Shown here piece after piece: positions 34,494 through 42,746 of a stretch of 64,000 nucleotides of DNA (its first letter is position 1; the number at the start of each line of letters is the position of its first letter). Source of the stretch: Halobacillus aidingensis (GTDB taxonomy: Bacteria > Bacillota > Bacilli > Bacillales > Halobacillaceae). Where the stretch lies: positions 7,112 to 71,111 of the forward strand of contig NZ_FNIZ01000006.1 in the NCBI RefSeq assembly GCF_900104185.1, in the 5' to 3' direction. The notes under the pieces are model-generated. The model had not been told where the DNA came from. It did not search any database and worked only from the letters and a program-made list of their open reading frames with translations. A program made the translations under genes and the position numbers.

Positions 34494-35639
34494 TTACATT
34501 ATATTTTTTAAAATCCTATTAATATTTTTTACCACCGCTGCTTTTGAATATTTTTCAACAGTGTATTTAGATATTAGTTTACTGTTGTACATATTAATGT
34601 TTTTATACATATAGATCATTTCACTCTTACAACTTTCAATATCATTCGATGATAATAACCTACCATATTGTTCATTCCAGCCATCTAAAACCCCTCCGTT
34701 CCTACTTGATATTACTGGTCTACCAACAGCCATTGCTTCACGATATACTATACCAAATGTTTCATACTTACTTGGCAACACAAAACAATGACACTCTTTA
34801 AAAAAATTCATGATTACATCACGCTTAAGATTTCCTAGTAAATATATTTGTTTTTCTCTCCCATAGTAGCGGATTAGTTTTTCCAGACGAGACTTTTCTG
34901 GACCACTCCCAGCAATTTTTAAAATTACCTTTTCCTGTTTACTAAAAGCTCTACAAAATGCCTCTATTAATAAATGGAAGTTTTTATTTTCTACTAGGTT
35001 ACCTGCTGAAAAGAAAATAAAAGGGGGGGCAGATGGCATGGGTGCAAATCTAAATTTATCATCTATTAAATTGGGAACTACACATATTTTTTTATTTGCC
35101 GGTTCGAATTTTTTCATAGCTGTTCGAAGATGTTCAGAAACGCATATAAATGCACTGGCACCTTCTATTACTTCAATTGTAATTCTTTTGATAAATGGAT
35201 GTAAATTTGATTTTAAAAATAGACTATGATGTTCAGTTACAATATAAGGTATCCCAGTTTCTTTAGATAAAATTAAAGCCCCATAACCTGAAGTGAAAGT
35301 GAAATGAGCAAAAAACAAATCTGGAAGCCCATGCTCTGCAATTGCATGTTGATATAATATTCTTAGTCTATTCAGATAACAATGAACAGCCAATCTCGGT
35401 ATACGGGTGGACATCAACCCACGGTAATGCATAGCATATATCTCCACATCATCAATCTTCGACTTTTCAAAATTGTTAACATTACTTATAAACCAATTTT
35501 TGTATCCATAAGCTGTTGCATCCAATACAATAACTTCGTGACCATCTTGTTTTAGTGCCCTACATTGTTCATGTACAAAAGTACCTGAATTTGGGTTACA
35601 ATCATTGGGGTAAGCAGAAGGTATTACGAATATTTTCAT
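34494..35639 (-). CDS. Glycosyltransferase family 4
   Basis: 381 residues. GT4 donor-domain motifs: FFSAGNLVENKNFHLLIEAF, KIAGSGPEKSRLEKLIRYYG and SKYETFGIVYREAMAVGRPV. The N-terminal part starts KIFVIPSAYPNDCNPNSGTF, as in GT4 enzymes acting on undecaprenyl-linked acceptors. Start at ATG 35639, chosen because AAGGAG lies 8 bases before it; a GTG nine bases upstream is in frame. One of four GT genes in the leftward operon. Confidence 0.87.
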   Translation of the reverse strand: MKIFVIPSAYPNDCNPNSGTFVHEQCRALKQDGHEVIVLDATAYGYKNWFISNVNNFEKSKIDDVEIYAMHYRGLMSTRIPRLAVHCYLNRLRILYQHAIAEHGLPDLFFAHFTFTSGYGALILSKETGIPYIVTEHHSLFLKSNLHPFIKRITIEVIEGASAFICVSEHLRTAMKKFEPANKKICVVPNLIDDKFRFAPMPSAPPFIFFSAGNLVENKNFHLLIEAFCRAFSKQEKVILKIAGSGPEKSRLEKLIRYYGREKQIYLLGNLKRDVIMNFFKECHCFVLPSKYETFGIVYREAMAVGRPVISSRNGGVLDGWNEQYGRLLSSNDIESCKSEMIYMYKNINMYNSKLISKYTVEKYSKAAVVKNINRILKNIM

Positions 35640-35674
35640 ACTTTTCACTCCTTGTTTATCATAAAAGGAGAATA

Positions 35675-37000
35675 CTATTTCACTTGAATGTTTGCATTCT
35701 CTTGATACTTTTTAAATCTGTTAAATAAAAAGAATGATAAAGATGGAATAATAAACATGAGTGTAAACATAGTGGGGAAACCACTCAAAGGGTTAAATAT
35801 TCCTAGTAATAAAAATGTCCAACCATACGTAACTGGTATATAATTACCCGAAAATCTTCTTTCATCCTTTACAGCAAATAAGAAAATTAAAAAATATGGA
35901 ACACCGCCCAAAATCCCCATTCTACCAATTGCATCTGCCCATTCGCTATGGCCGCCTAAGTATAAATATGTATCTTCCCAAGCATAACCGTATTCAAATC
36001 CACGCCCCACTAAAGGATTGTCTAAAAAGGACGAAAGTGATTTGAGCGGAATCTCTAATCTCATCTTTAAATATTCACTATTTTGGATTCCAAAGGCCAT
36101 ACTTTCCCCAATATCTCTTAATCTCATTGAAACAACATCTGAACTACCAATTGTTTGGTTTAGTATCCATAATCCTATTTTTTCATATGAGATAAAAAAC
36201 AATACAGCCAAGAATAAAAATGATATTATCTTGAATAAATTCAATAAAAAATTATTTTTGTTTTTTTCCAGATCAAGCCCATTCTTGAAACTTGGATATC
36301 TCAAGAATAGTGATAAAATAGCACCTATAAAAAACCATAAAATTGTCAGCGTTGACTTTGTGCTGATTACTAAATAACACAATAAAACAATTGCAATTAT
36401 AGTTATTATCTTATATTTTTTCTTCTTTATTACGCTATTAAACAATAAATCTATTAAATATATTCCTAAAATTGTTGATCCATAAGCGAGCGTGTATCCC
36501 CCACCAATTGCTAAGTCACCAAATTTCTCTGTACCGGCAGCAAGTTGGCGAGCAGCATTTTCATGTATAGAATAAAACAGCAGTGAGTTTATAACTAAAT
36601 AACAGAAAAATATTAAGGAAACTATTAAGATTAATTTCAACTTTTTGGGATCTAACCTTCTATAATACAAGTAAATTATCATTGGGGAAAACATAATTAA
36701 TGCGGAGCCAACCAATTTCAAGGTGTACACTACACCACCAACAAATACAGCCGTGAATGTATAGAAGAAAAGATAAACTATAAACGCTTTTACCTGCCGT
36801 GTTGATATAGCATTATAAAATGCTTCTGCATTACTTAAAAGTGCTACTGTTACCCACAAAATAAGTAAGCCTATTGAAATATAAAGTGATTTTTGACCAG
36901 TAGATCCACTTAAAGAAAAGAAAATATAAAACATTGCAATTATCAGTGATAAAGAAATATTTTGATATAAACCTTTATCATTTTTTTTTGCTGTAATCAA
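35675..37000 (-). CDS. O-antigen/EPS polymerase, Wzy-like
   Basis: 441 residues with about 11 transmembrane helices and one longer periplasmic loop near residues 270-345 containing NPLVGRGFEYGYAWEDTYLY and GGHSEWADAIGRMGILGG. Such a loop (with HxE/WxD-like polar residues) is the hallmark of Wzy-C/O-antigen ligase type polymerases. It should polymerise the repeat units flipped by Wzx. Sequence conservation in Wzy is low, so identification rests on topology and operon position. Confidence 0.82.
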   Translation of the reverse strand: MITAKKNDKGLYQNISLSLIIAMFYIFFSLSGSTGQKSLYISIGLLILWVTVALLSNAEAFYNAISTRQVKAFIVYLFFYTFTAVFVGGVVYTLKLVGSALIMFSPMIIYLYYRRLDPKKLKLILIVSLIFFCYLVINSLLFYSIHENAARQLAAGTEKFGDLAIGGGYTLAYGSTILGIYLIDLLFNSVIKKKKYKIITIIAIVLLCYLVISTKSTLTILWFFIGAILSLFLRYPSFKNGLDLEKNKNNFLLNLFKIISFLFLAVLFFISYEKIGLWILNQTIGSSDVVSMRLRDIGESMAFGIQNSEYLKMRLEIPLKSLSSFLDNPLVGRGFEYGYAWEDTYLYLGGHSEWADAIGRMGILGGVPYFLIFLFAVKDERRFSGNYIPVTYGWTFLLLGIFNPLSGFPTMFTLMFIIPSLSFFLFNRFKKYQENANIQVK

Positions 37001-37057
37001 TAGCCTTACAACCTTTCAATCAATAATATCTTCATAAAATTTTAAGAATATATAGTT

Positions 37058-38122
37058 CTAATGGGATTTTTGATAAATTACTTCATTAATAAATTCTAGC
37101 CTTTTTTCTTCTTTGGAATCACTTAATATGTGTTCTACATCACTCTTTAGTATTTGTATTCTTCGTGAATTTTTTATAAATTTTTCAATTAAACTCATAT
37201 TGTTAATAATGTTATTTTCTTCATTTGGTAATTCTAAAACAAAATGTGCCTTGTTTAGTAAATCACTATCTTTGTATCCGATAATAACTGGGACTCCATA
37301 TTTCAGATACTCCCTTGTCTTAAGGGGACTTGCTTCATTCATATTGTTTCTGTGGAGGGCTAAGGTCCCAATAGCAACATCACTTTTATTTAATACTTCC
37401 AGATATTCCCCTTCAGAAAGAAATCCATATTGAATTAAATTACTGGTTGTATTTTCCAATTCATTTGTGCCAATAATATGAAAATCAACTTCACTTAGTT
37501 CTGCTGCAAGGAATTTTATCTTATCTAGTCCGTGCCAGGGTTGATGAGGTGATCCCAAAAAAATAACTTGTAAACGCTCCTTGCGATCCTTAGAATTACT
37601 GAATTTCCCAATAAAAGGATTAGAAACACTGTTAGGAATTGTAATTGTATTATTAGAGTAATATTTAAACTTTCTCTCTAAATCGTAAGTCACACATACA
37701 AAACCAGCTGCTTTTTCCAATAATTTATTCCTTGTAACTAGATGGAATAACCTTACAATCTTCGGGTAACTTATCTTACTCTCCATAACATCGTCTGTAT
37801 TTATCTCTATAATACTAGGATAAATTTTAACCATTTTATGGAAACTAATACTGTAAAGATACATTCTGAAATAAATAATATCTGGGGCCCATTTCTTAAT
37901 CACATAAAACCCTTTTGTATTCAACACAAAATCAATTCTCGAGTTATATTTGATAATTTCATAATCAAATTCATGAAACATCTTGTTTAATGGTCTTTTT
38001 GAGAAATAAAATAACTTGACCTTTTCCCCTTTTGTTTTCCAGTATTTCATTTGGTTATATATTTTTTTTGATACTCCATGAGGCTTTTCTAGACTATCTG
38101 CAACTACATAAGCAATTTTCAT
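37058..38122 (-). CDS. Glycosyltransferase, GT-B type
   Basis: 354 residues. The N-terminus MKIAYVVADSLEKPHGVSKK is GT4-like; the donor half has QVIFLGSPHQPWHGLDKIKF, DFHIIGTNELENT and SPLKTREYLKYGVPVIIGY. The acidic pair of GT4 is less canonical than in its neighbours (E in NEASPLKTREYL). Probably a cytoplasmic glycosyltransferase of the repeat unit. Confidence 0.75.
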   Translation of the reverse strand: MKIAYVVADSLEKPHGVSKKIYNQMKYWKTKGEKVKLFYFSKRPLNKMFHEFDYEIIKYNSRIDFVLNTKGFYVIKKWAPDIIYFRMYLYSISFHKMVKIYPSIIEINTDDVMESKISYPKIVRLFHLVTRNKLLEKAAGFVCVTYDLERKFKYYSNNTITIPNSVSNPFIGKFSNSKDRKERLQVIFLGSPHQPWHGLDKIKFLAAELSEVDFHIIGTNELENTTSNLIQYGFLSEGEYLEVLNKSDVAIGTLALHRNNMNEASPLKTREYLKYGVPVIIGYKDSDLLNKAHFVLELPNEENNIINNMSLIEKFIKNSRRIQILKSDVEHILSDSKEEKRLEFINEVIYQKSH

Positions 38123-38177
38123 GATAATTCCTCTTCCTTATTAGAATGCTAGAACAAATATCTATCACAACAATACT

Positions 38178-39299
38178 CTAGAATAGTGATAAATAAATTC
38201 TTTGCATTTCTTTCAATACATTATTAATTGTAAACTCTTTCACTTTCACAGAACTATTCACACTAAATTTATTCATTAATTTTCCCGATAAATATAATTC
38301 CTCTACTGCATTTGAAAAACCTTTAATATCATTGTCTTCAACAATAAACCCATTTTCTCCATCTTCAACTAAATCTATGTTCCCCCTGCACCCCGTTGCA
38401 ATTATAGGTAACCCTGTAGCCATAGCCTCCATTATGTTAACCGGTAGTCCCTCATGTCGGGATGATGAAACAGCGATATCCGAAAGAGTCATAATCTTGT
38501 TAATATCATTACGGAAGCCCAAGAATTCAACACAATCGTTAAGTCCTAATTTTTCAACTTGGTGTTCGTACTTCTCTAACAAAGGTCCATTTCCTACCAG
38601 TAACAATTTAACTTCCGGTATCTTCTTTTTTATATGGTAAATTGAATCTATAAGTAAATCTTGATGTTTCCTAAAACTCAATTCACCAGCATATACTAAT
38701 ATAAATTCATCATTTTTATAACCGTATTTACTTCGAAGTTGATTTCTAACTTCAATTTTATGTGGTGAAAACTTTTTCAAATCCACCCCAACCCCAGGTA
38801 CTTTTAAAACCATTTTTTTATTTCTCATCATTTTTTGACCTGACAAATAGTCTTCTTCGTTCATAGTAATTAAACAATCAGTCCATTTCGCTGCAAGCCA
38901 CTCCATTGGATAAAATATTAACCAGTTTTTTAGTGGAGCACCTTTAAAAAAGTGAAAACCATGAGCAGTATATATTATTTTTATTCCTTGAATTTTCCTG
39001 CATGCTAATCTCGTTATAAATGATGCTACAGGTGTGTGGGTATGAACTATATCATATTCTTCTCTTAAAATTAGTCTCTTCAACTTTTTAAAAGCTGTGT
39101 AATTATCTTTCTTTAGTGGGGATCTCTGAAATTCTATATCATATATTTCACAACCAAGTTTTTTTAACTCAGGACTTACTTCTTGAACAATATTAAAAGC
39201 TATATCAACTTGATGTCCTTGGTTAATTAACATTTTAATATGAGGAATTAAAAATGCATTTACTGTATTTGAAATTGTCGTAACATATAATATTTTCAT
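38178..39299 (-). CDS. Glycosyltransferase family 4
   Basis: 373 residues, similar to PglA/CapM-type GT4 enzymes. KILYVTTISNTVNAFLIPHI at the N-terminus, THTPVASFITRLACR and KIIYTAHGFHFFKGAPLKNW (a segment typical of enzymes adding the second sugar to undecaprenyl-PP-linked bacillosamine-type acceptors), and donor-domain SRHEGLPVNIMEAMATGLPI. Position directly downstream of the PglC/PglD-like genes supports addition of the second residue. Sugar donor unknown. Confidence 0.87.
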   Translation of the reverse strand: MKILYVTTISNTVNAFLIPHIKMLINQGHQVDIAFNIVQEVSPELKKLGCEIYDIEFQRSPLKKDNYTAFKKLKRLILREEYDIVHTHTPVASFITRLACRKIQGIKIIYTAHGFHFFKGAPLKNWLIFYPMEWLAAKWTDCLITMNEEDYLSGQKMMRNKKMVLKVPGVGVDLKKFSPHKIEVRNQLRSKYGYKNDEFILVYAGELSFRKHQDLLIDSIYHIKKKIPEVKLLLVGNGPLLEKYEHQVEKLGLNDCVEFLGFRNDINKIMTLSDIAVSSSRHEGLPVNIMEAMATGLPIIATGCRGNIDLVEDGENGFIVEDNDIKGFSNAVEELYLSGKLMNKFSVNSSVKVKEFTINNVLKEMQRIYLSLF

Positions 39300-39316
39300 A
39301 CCTAATTCTCCAATAC

Positions 39317-39940
39317 TTAGTAATCTAGCTTTCTTACTGGGGTTCCTACATAAATTCCAGCCTCCTGTATATCCTTAATAACAGAAGACCCAGCACCTAT
39401 CGTACATCCTTTTGGGATGTTAACATTATTACTCACAATACTACCTATTCCTAACCACGAACCTTTGCCAACGTTTACCGTTCCAGCTAAATGAGCTCCC
39501 GGTGATATATGAACAAAACCTTCAATACAATTATCATGATCTATTGTAGCTCCAGTGTTAACAATGCAACCTTTACCAATGTGAGTGCAACAGTTAACAA
39601 TTGCACCGGCCATTACAACGGTTCCAATTCCTACCTCCACTTGTCTCCCAATAACAGCCTTAGGGTGAATCAAAATCGGAATATTAGCCCCAACTCTTTC
39701 AAGTATACCGTGTATCTTTTGTCTAGTTGTATTATTACCAATACCCACGAAAATTTCGTATTCATCTATATGTGTAAAAATATCATCAGAAGTACCAATG
39801 ATCTCTAAACCCATTGATGACTTAACATTCTCGTCATCATCCAAAAAAGCAATTTCATCCCATTTATCAATTTCCATTGCAATATCAGCAACTACTTTCC
39901 CATGTCCGCTCGCACCAACAATAAGTAATTTATTCTTCAT
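39317..39940 (-). CDS. Sugar O/N-acetyltransferase, PglD/EpsM/NeuD-like
   Basis: 207 residues. N-terminal Rossmann-like KLLIVGASGHGKVVADIA that holds the UDP-sugar, then hexapeptide beta-helix (IGRQVEVGIGTVVMAGAIVN, IGKGCIVNTGATIDHDNCIE, GIGSIVSNNVNIPKGCTIGA). TGATIDHD carries the catalytic His. PglD acetylates the 4-amino group of UDP-2-acetamido-4-amino-2,4,6-trideoxyglucose to UDP-diNAcBac. It overlaps its neighbours by spacing (2 bases), in the order aminotransferase, priming transferase, acetyltransferase. Confidence 0.87.
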   Translation of the reverse strand: MKNKLLIVGASGHGKVVADIAMEIDKWDEIAFLDDDENVKSSMGLEIIGTSDDIFTHIDEYEIFVGIGNNTTRQKIHGILERVGANIPILIHPKAVIGRQVEVGIGTVVMAGAIVNCCTHIGKGCIVNTGATIDHDNCIEGFVHISPGAHLAGTVNVGKGSWLGIGSIVSNNVNIPKGCTIGAGSSVIKDIQEAGIYVGTPVRKLDY

Positions 39941-39941
39941 T

Positions 39942-40580
39942 TTAATAATCTTCCTCTTTATTGCCTTTAAAAGGTTCTACTGTTGCAGCAGTTTCAGAAT
40001 TAATCCCTTCCCTAACAAACACCTTCTTGATTGTTGAAAGGACAATTTTACAATCTTGTTGAAACGTAACATTATCTACGTAATGGACATCTATCTCAAA
40101 CTTATCCTGCCAACTAATCGCATTTCTACCATTAACTTGAGCTAATCCAGTAAGCCCTGGTTTCACCTCATGCCTTCGTTGTTGATGAGAGTTATAAAGA
40201 GAGAGATACCTCATAAGTAAAGGCCTTGGTCCAACAATAGACATTTCGCCTTTTAGAATATTGAATAATTCAGGCAACTCATCTAGAGAGGTTGAACGCA
40301 AGAACGTCCCAAATTTAGTTAACCGTATATGATCTGGGAGTAATTCACCTTTTTCATTTTTTTCATCTGTCATCGTTCTAAACTTATACATAAAAAAAGG
40401 CTTACCATTAAGTCCTGGGCGTTCTTGCTTAAACAAGATAGGAGATCCTAGCTTCTTTCTCACCATAATAGACACTAATATCATTGGAACACTTAATACT
40501 GTAATGGCAAGAGCAGAGAGTGTAATATCAGCTAACCTCTTTAGATAACGTTCATAAATGCCCTTCTTTGTATGTGTCAT
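39942..40580 (-). CDS. Initiating phospho-sugar transferase, PglC/EpsL-like
   Basis: 212 residues. A single N-terminal membrane helix (about 22-45) and the polyprenyl-phosphate sugar transferase signature: LGSPILFKQERPGLNGKPF, MYKFRTMTDEKNEKGELLPD, STSLDELPELFNILKGEMSI and VGPRPLLMRYL. It is the small, one-helix PglC type that puts a phospho-sugar (here probably diNAcBac-1-P) on undecaprenyl phosphate. ATG at 40580 overlaps the aminotransferase stop (TAATG), implying coupling; a GTG at 40592 is an alternative. Confidence 0.9.
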   Translation of the reverse strand: MTHTKKGIYERYLKRLADITLSALAITVLSVPMILVSIMVRKKLGSPILFKQERPGLNGKPFFMYKFRTMTDEKNEKGELLPDHIRLTKFGTFLRSTSLDELPELFNILKGEMSIVGPRPLLMRYLSLYNSHQQRRHEVKPGLTGLAQVNGRNAISWQDKFEIDVHYVDNVTFQQDCKIVLSTIKKVFVREGINSETAATVEPFKGNKEEDY

Positions 40581-41695
40581 TATTTCATCCACAAACCTTT
40601 CATTATTCGTACAACTCTTTTCAGGTCTTCGTCTGACATTTTTGTGTCAGAAGGTAAACAAATACCATTCTGAAACAACTTTTCAGAAACTCTACTACCA
40701 ACGAAATCATATTTCTCAAAATAAGGCTGCATATGCATCGGCTTCCAGATCGGTCTAGATTCAATATTTTCCTTCTCCAAAGCTTCCATCACATCAATTG
40801 GTCTAACGTCACAAGTCAATGTCATTGAACTCAACCAAAAGTTCGGTTGATCCCAATCATTGACTGGCATAAAGTCAACTCCATCAAGGTGAATAAGTTC
40901 ATTTTTATAGTAATCAAAGATGTATTTTTTCTTTTCTACTCTTTGTTCCAGCACCTTCAGTTGTCCACGTCCTATACCAGCAACTACATTACTCATACGG
41001 TAATTAAACCCTAATTCACTATGTTGATAATGTCTTGCTTGATCGCGTGACTGAGTTGCCCAAAACCTTGCTTTTTTTATCTTTTCTTCATTATTAGATA
41101 CAAGCATCCCGCCACCGGATGTTGTAATTATTTTGTTACCATTAAAAGAAAAGATTCCATAGTCTCCAAACGTTCCTGTATGTTGACCCTTATAATAACC
41201 ACCCAAAGACTCGGCTGCATCTTCAATGACGGTGACATTATGTTTATTACAGACCTCCATAATTCGATACATATCCGCTGAAAGTCCGTATAAATGAACA
41301 ATAATAACAGCTTTCACTTCCGGATATTTCTTAAAAGCTTCTTCGAGAGCGCCAGGACACATATTCCAAGTTTCATAGTTACTATCTATAAATACGGGTG
41401 TAGCATTCTGATAAATGATAGGGTTTGCTGTTGCGGAAAATGTTAATGTTGGACAGAAGACAATATCTCCCTCGCCTACACCAGCGGCCTTTAACGCTAA
41501 ATGAATAGCAGCTGTCCCTGAAGATAGCGCCGCGGCTGATTTAGATCCAACTTTAGCTGCTAGTTCATTTTCAAATTCATTAACGTTTGTACCTAACGGG
41601 GCAATCCAGTTGGTATCAAAAGCTTCTTGTACGTATTGTTGTTCATACCCTTCATCACTCATATGAGGGGATGAAAGAAAAATCCGATCTCCCAT
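40580..41695 (-). CDS. DegT/DnrJ/EryC1 aminotransferase, PglE/EpsN-like
   Basis: 371 residues from ATG 41695, where the conserved family start lies (RIFLSSPHMSDEGYEQQYVQ, FDTNWIAPLG); GGAAGG and GGAG precede it. The reading frame extends 43 codons upstream through sequence unlike the family. PLP Lys is in FSFNGNKIITTSGGG (about 185). PglE-type enzymes convert UDP-4-keto-6-deoxy-GlcNAc to the 4-amino sugar. The set PglF-, PglE-, PglC- and PglD-like genes is contiguous apart from galU. Confidence 0.88.
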   Translation of the reverse strand: MGDRIFLSSPHMSDEGYEQQYVQEAFDTNWIAPLGTNVNEFENELAAKVGSKSAAALSSGTAAIHLALKAAGVGEGDIVFCPTLTFSATANPIIYQNATPVFIDSNYETWNMCPGALEEAFKKYPEVKAVIIVHLYGLSADMYRIMEVCNKHNVTVIEDAAESLGGYYKGQHTGTFGDYGIFSFNGNKIITTSGGGMLVSNNEEKIKKARFWATQSRDQARHYQHSELGFNYRMSNVVAGIGRGQLKVLEQRVEKKKYIFDYYKNELIHLDGVDFMPVNDWDQPNFWLSSMTLTCDVRPIDVMEALEKENIESRPIWKPMHMQPYFEKYDFVGSRVSEKLFQNGICLPSDTKMSDEDLKRVVRIMKGLWMK

Positions 41696-41804
41696 TGTCT
41701 CCAACTTCCTTCCATTCGTTTCTTCTATATTTGGTTTGCTTGGACTTACTTGTATATTTCTTACAAACAACTCCAAACAATCCAACTCATTTTTCTTCAT
41801 TATT

Positions 41805-41830
41805 AGAAGGTTGCCGTTTGGCAACCTTCT
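41805..41830 (-). other. Intra-operon hairpin between galU and the aminotransferase
   Basis: Perfect 11-bp stem AGAAGGTTGCC / GGCAACCTTCT with a 4-base loop, 10 bases after the galU stop. On the minus strand it is followed by AATAATGAAGAAAAA, without a T tract, so it is more likely an mRNA stability or processing element than a strong terminator. Confidence 0.6.
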
Positions 41831-41840
41831 ATATAGTTTA

Positions 41841-42725
41841 TTAATTCATAGGTACTTTGTTTTTTTGCAAAACATCTTCCATATAGCTTATAACGTCATC
41901 TTTCAGTTCCGGACGCTCCAACGCAAGCTCCAACGTCGTCTTCACAAACCCCAGCTTCTCCCCAACATCAAAACGCCGTCCCTCAAAATCATAAGCAAAC
42001 ACACGTTGAATCTCATTTAATTTCTGAATCGCATCCGTTAACTGAACCTCACCACCAGCACCCTTCTCCTGCTTATCCAAAAACATAAAGATCTCAGGGT
42101 TTAATATGTAACGCCCCATTATCGCAAGATTAGAAGGAGCAGTTCCTTGTGACGGTTTTTCAACAAACGTCTTCACCTGGTAACGGCGACCATCCTGATC
42201 AAGCGGATCGATGATTCCATAACGGTGCGTTTCTTTTTCTGGAACCGTTTGAACACCAATAACGGACGATAATGTTTCCTCCTGCTGATCCATCAACTGA
42301 CGCAGACAAGGCTTTTCCGCACGAACAATATCATCTCCAAGAAGAACAGCGAACGGTTCATCACCGATAAATTTACGCGCACACCAAACCGCATGCCCAA
42401 GTCCTTTTGGCTCTTTTTGACGAATGAAATGAATCTCAACATTGGATGTCGCATTCACTTTCTCAAGAAGATCATACTTCTCTTTCTGCATCAAGTTATC
42501 CTCAAGCTCAAAGTTCTTATCAAAGTGATCCTCTATCGCACGCTTCCCTTTTCCCGTCACAATAATAATATCCTCTATCCCAGACTGTATTGCCTCTTCC
42601 ACGATATACTGAATGGTGGGCTTATCAACAATAGGCAGCATCTCTTTAGGCATAGCCTTGGTCGCCGGAAGGAAGCGAGTTCCTAATCCGGCAGCTGGGA
42701 TAATTGCTTTTTTCACCTTTTTCAT
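41841..42725 (-). CDS. galU: UTP--glucose-1-phosphate uridylyltransferase
   Basis: 294 residues, normal size for GalU/GtaB. N-terminal nucleotide-binding [20 protein letters not shown] with [44 protein letters not shown] and [20 protein letters not shown]. It makes UDP-glucose from UTP and Glc-1-P, which galE at the other end of the locus can turn into UDP-galactose. It lies inside the PglF/PglE-like gene block and ends in front of a hairpin. Confidence 0.95.
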   Translation of the reverse strand: MKKVKKAIIPAAGLGTRFLPATKAMPKEMLPIVDKPTIQYIVEEAIQSGIEDIIIVTGKGKRAIEDHFDKNFELEDNLMQKEKYDLLEKVNATSNVEIHFIRQKEPKGLGHAVWCARKFIGDEPFAVLLGDDIVRAEKPCLRQLMDQQEETLSSVIGVQTVPEKETHRYGIIDPLDQDGRRYQVKTFVEKPSQGTAPSNLAIMGRYILNPEIFMFLDKQEKGAGGEVQLTDAIQKLNEIQRVFAYDFEGRRFDVGEKLGFVKTTLELALERPELKDDVISYMEDVLQKNKVPMN

Positions 42726-42746
42726 AACGAGCTCCCCCTTACAATC

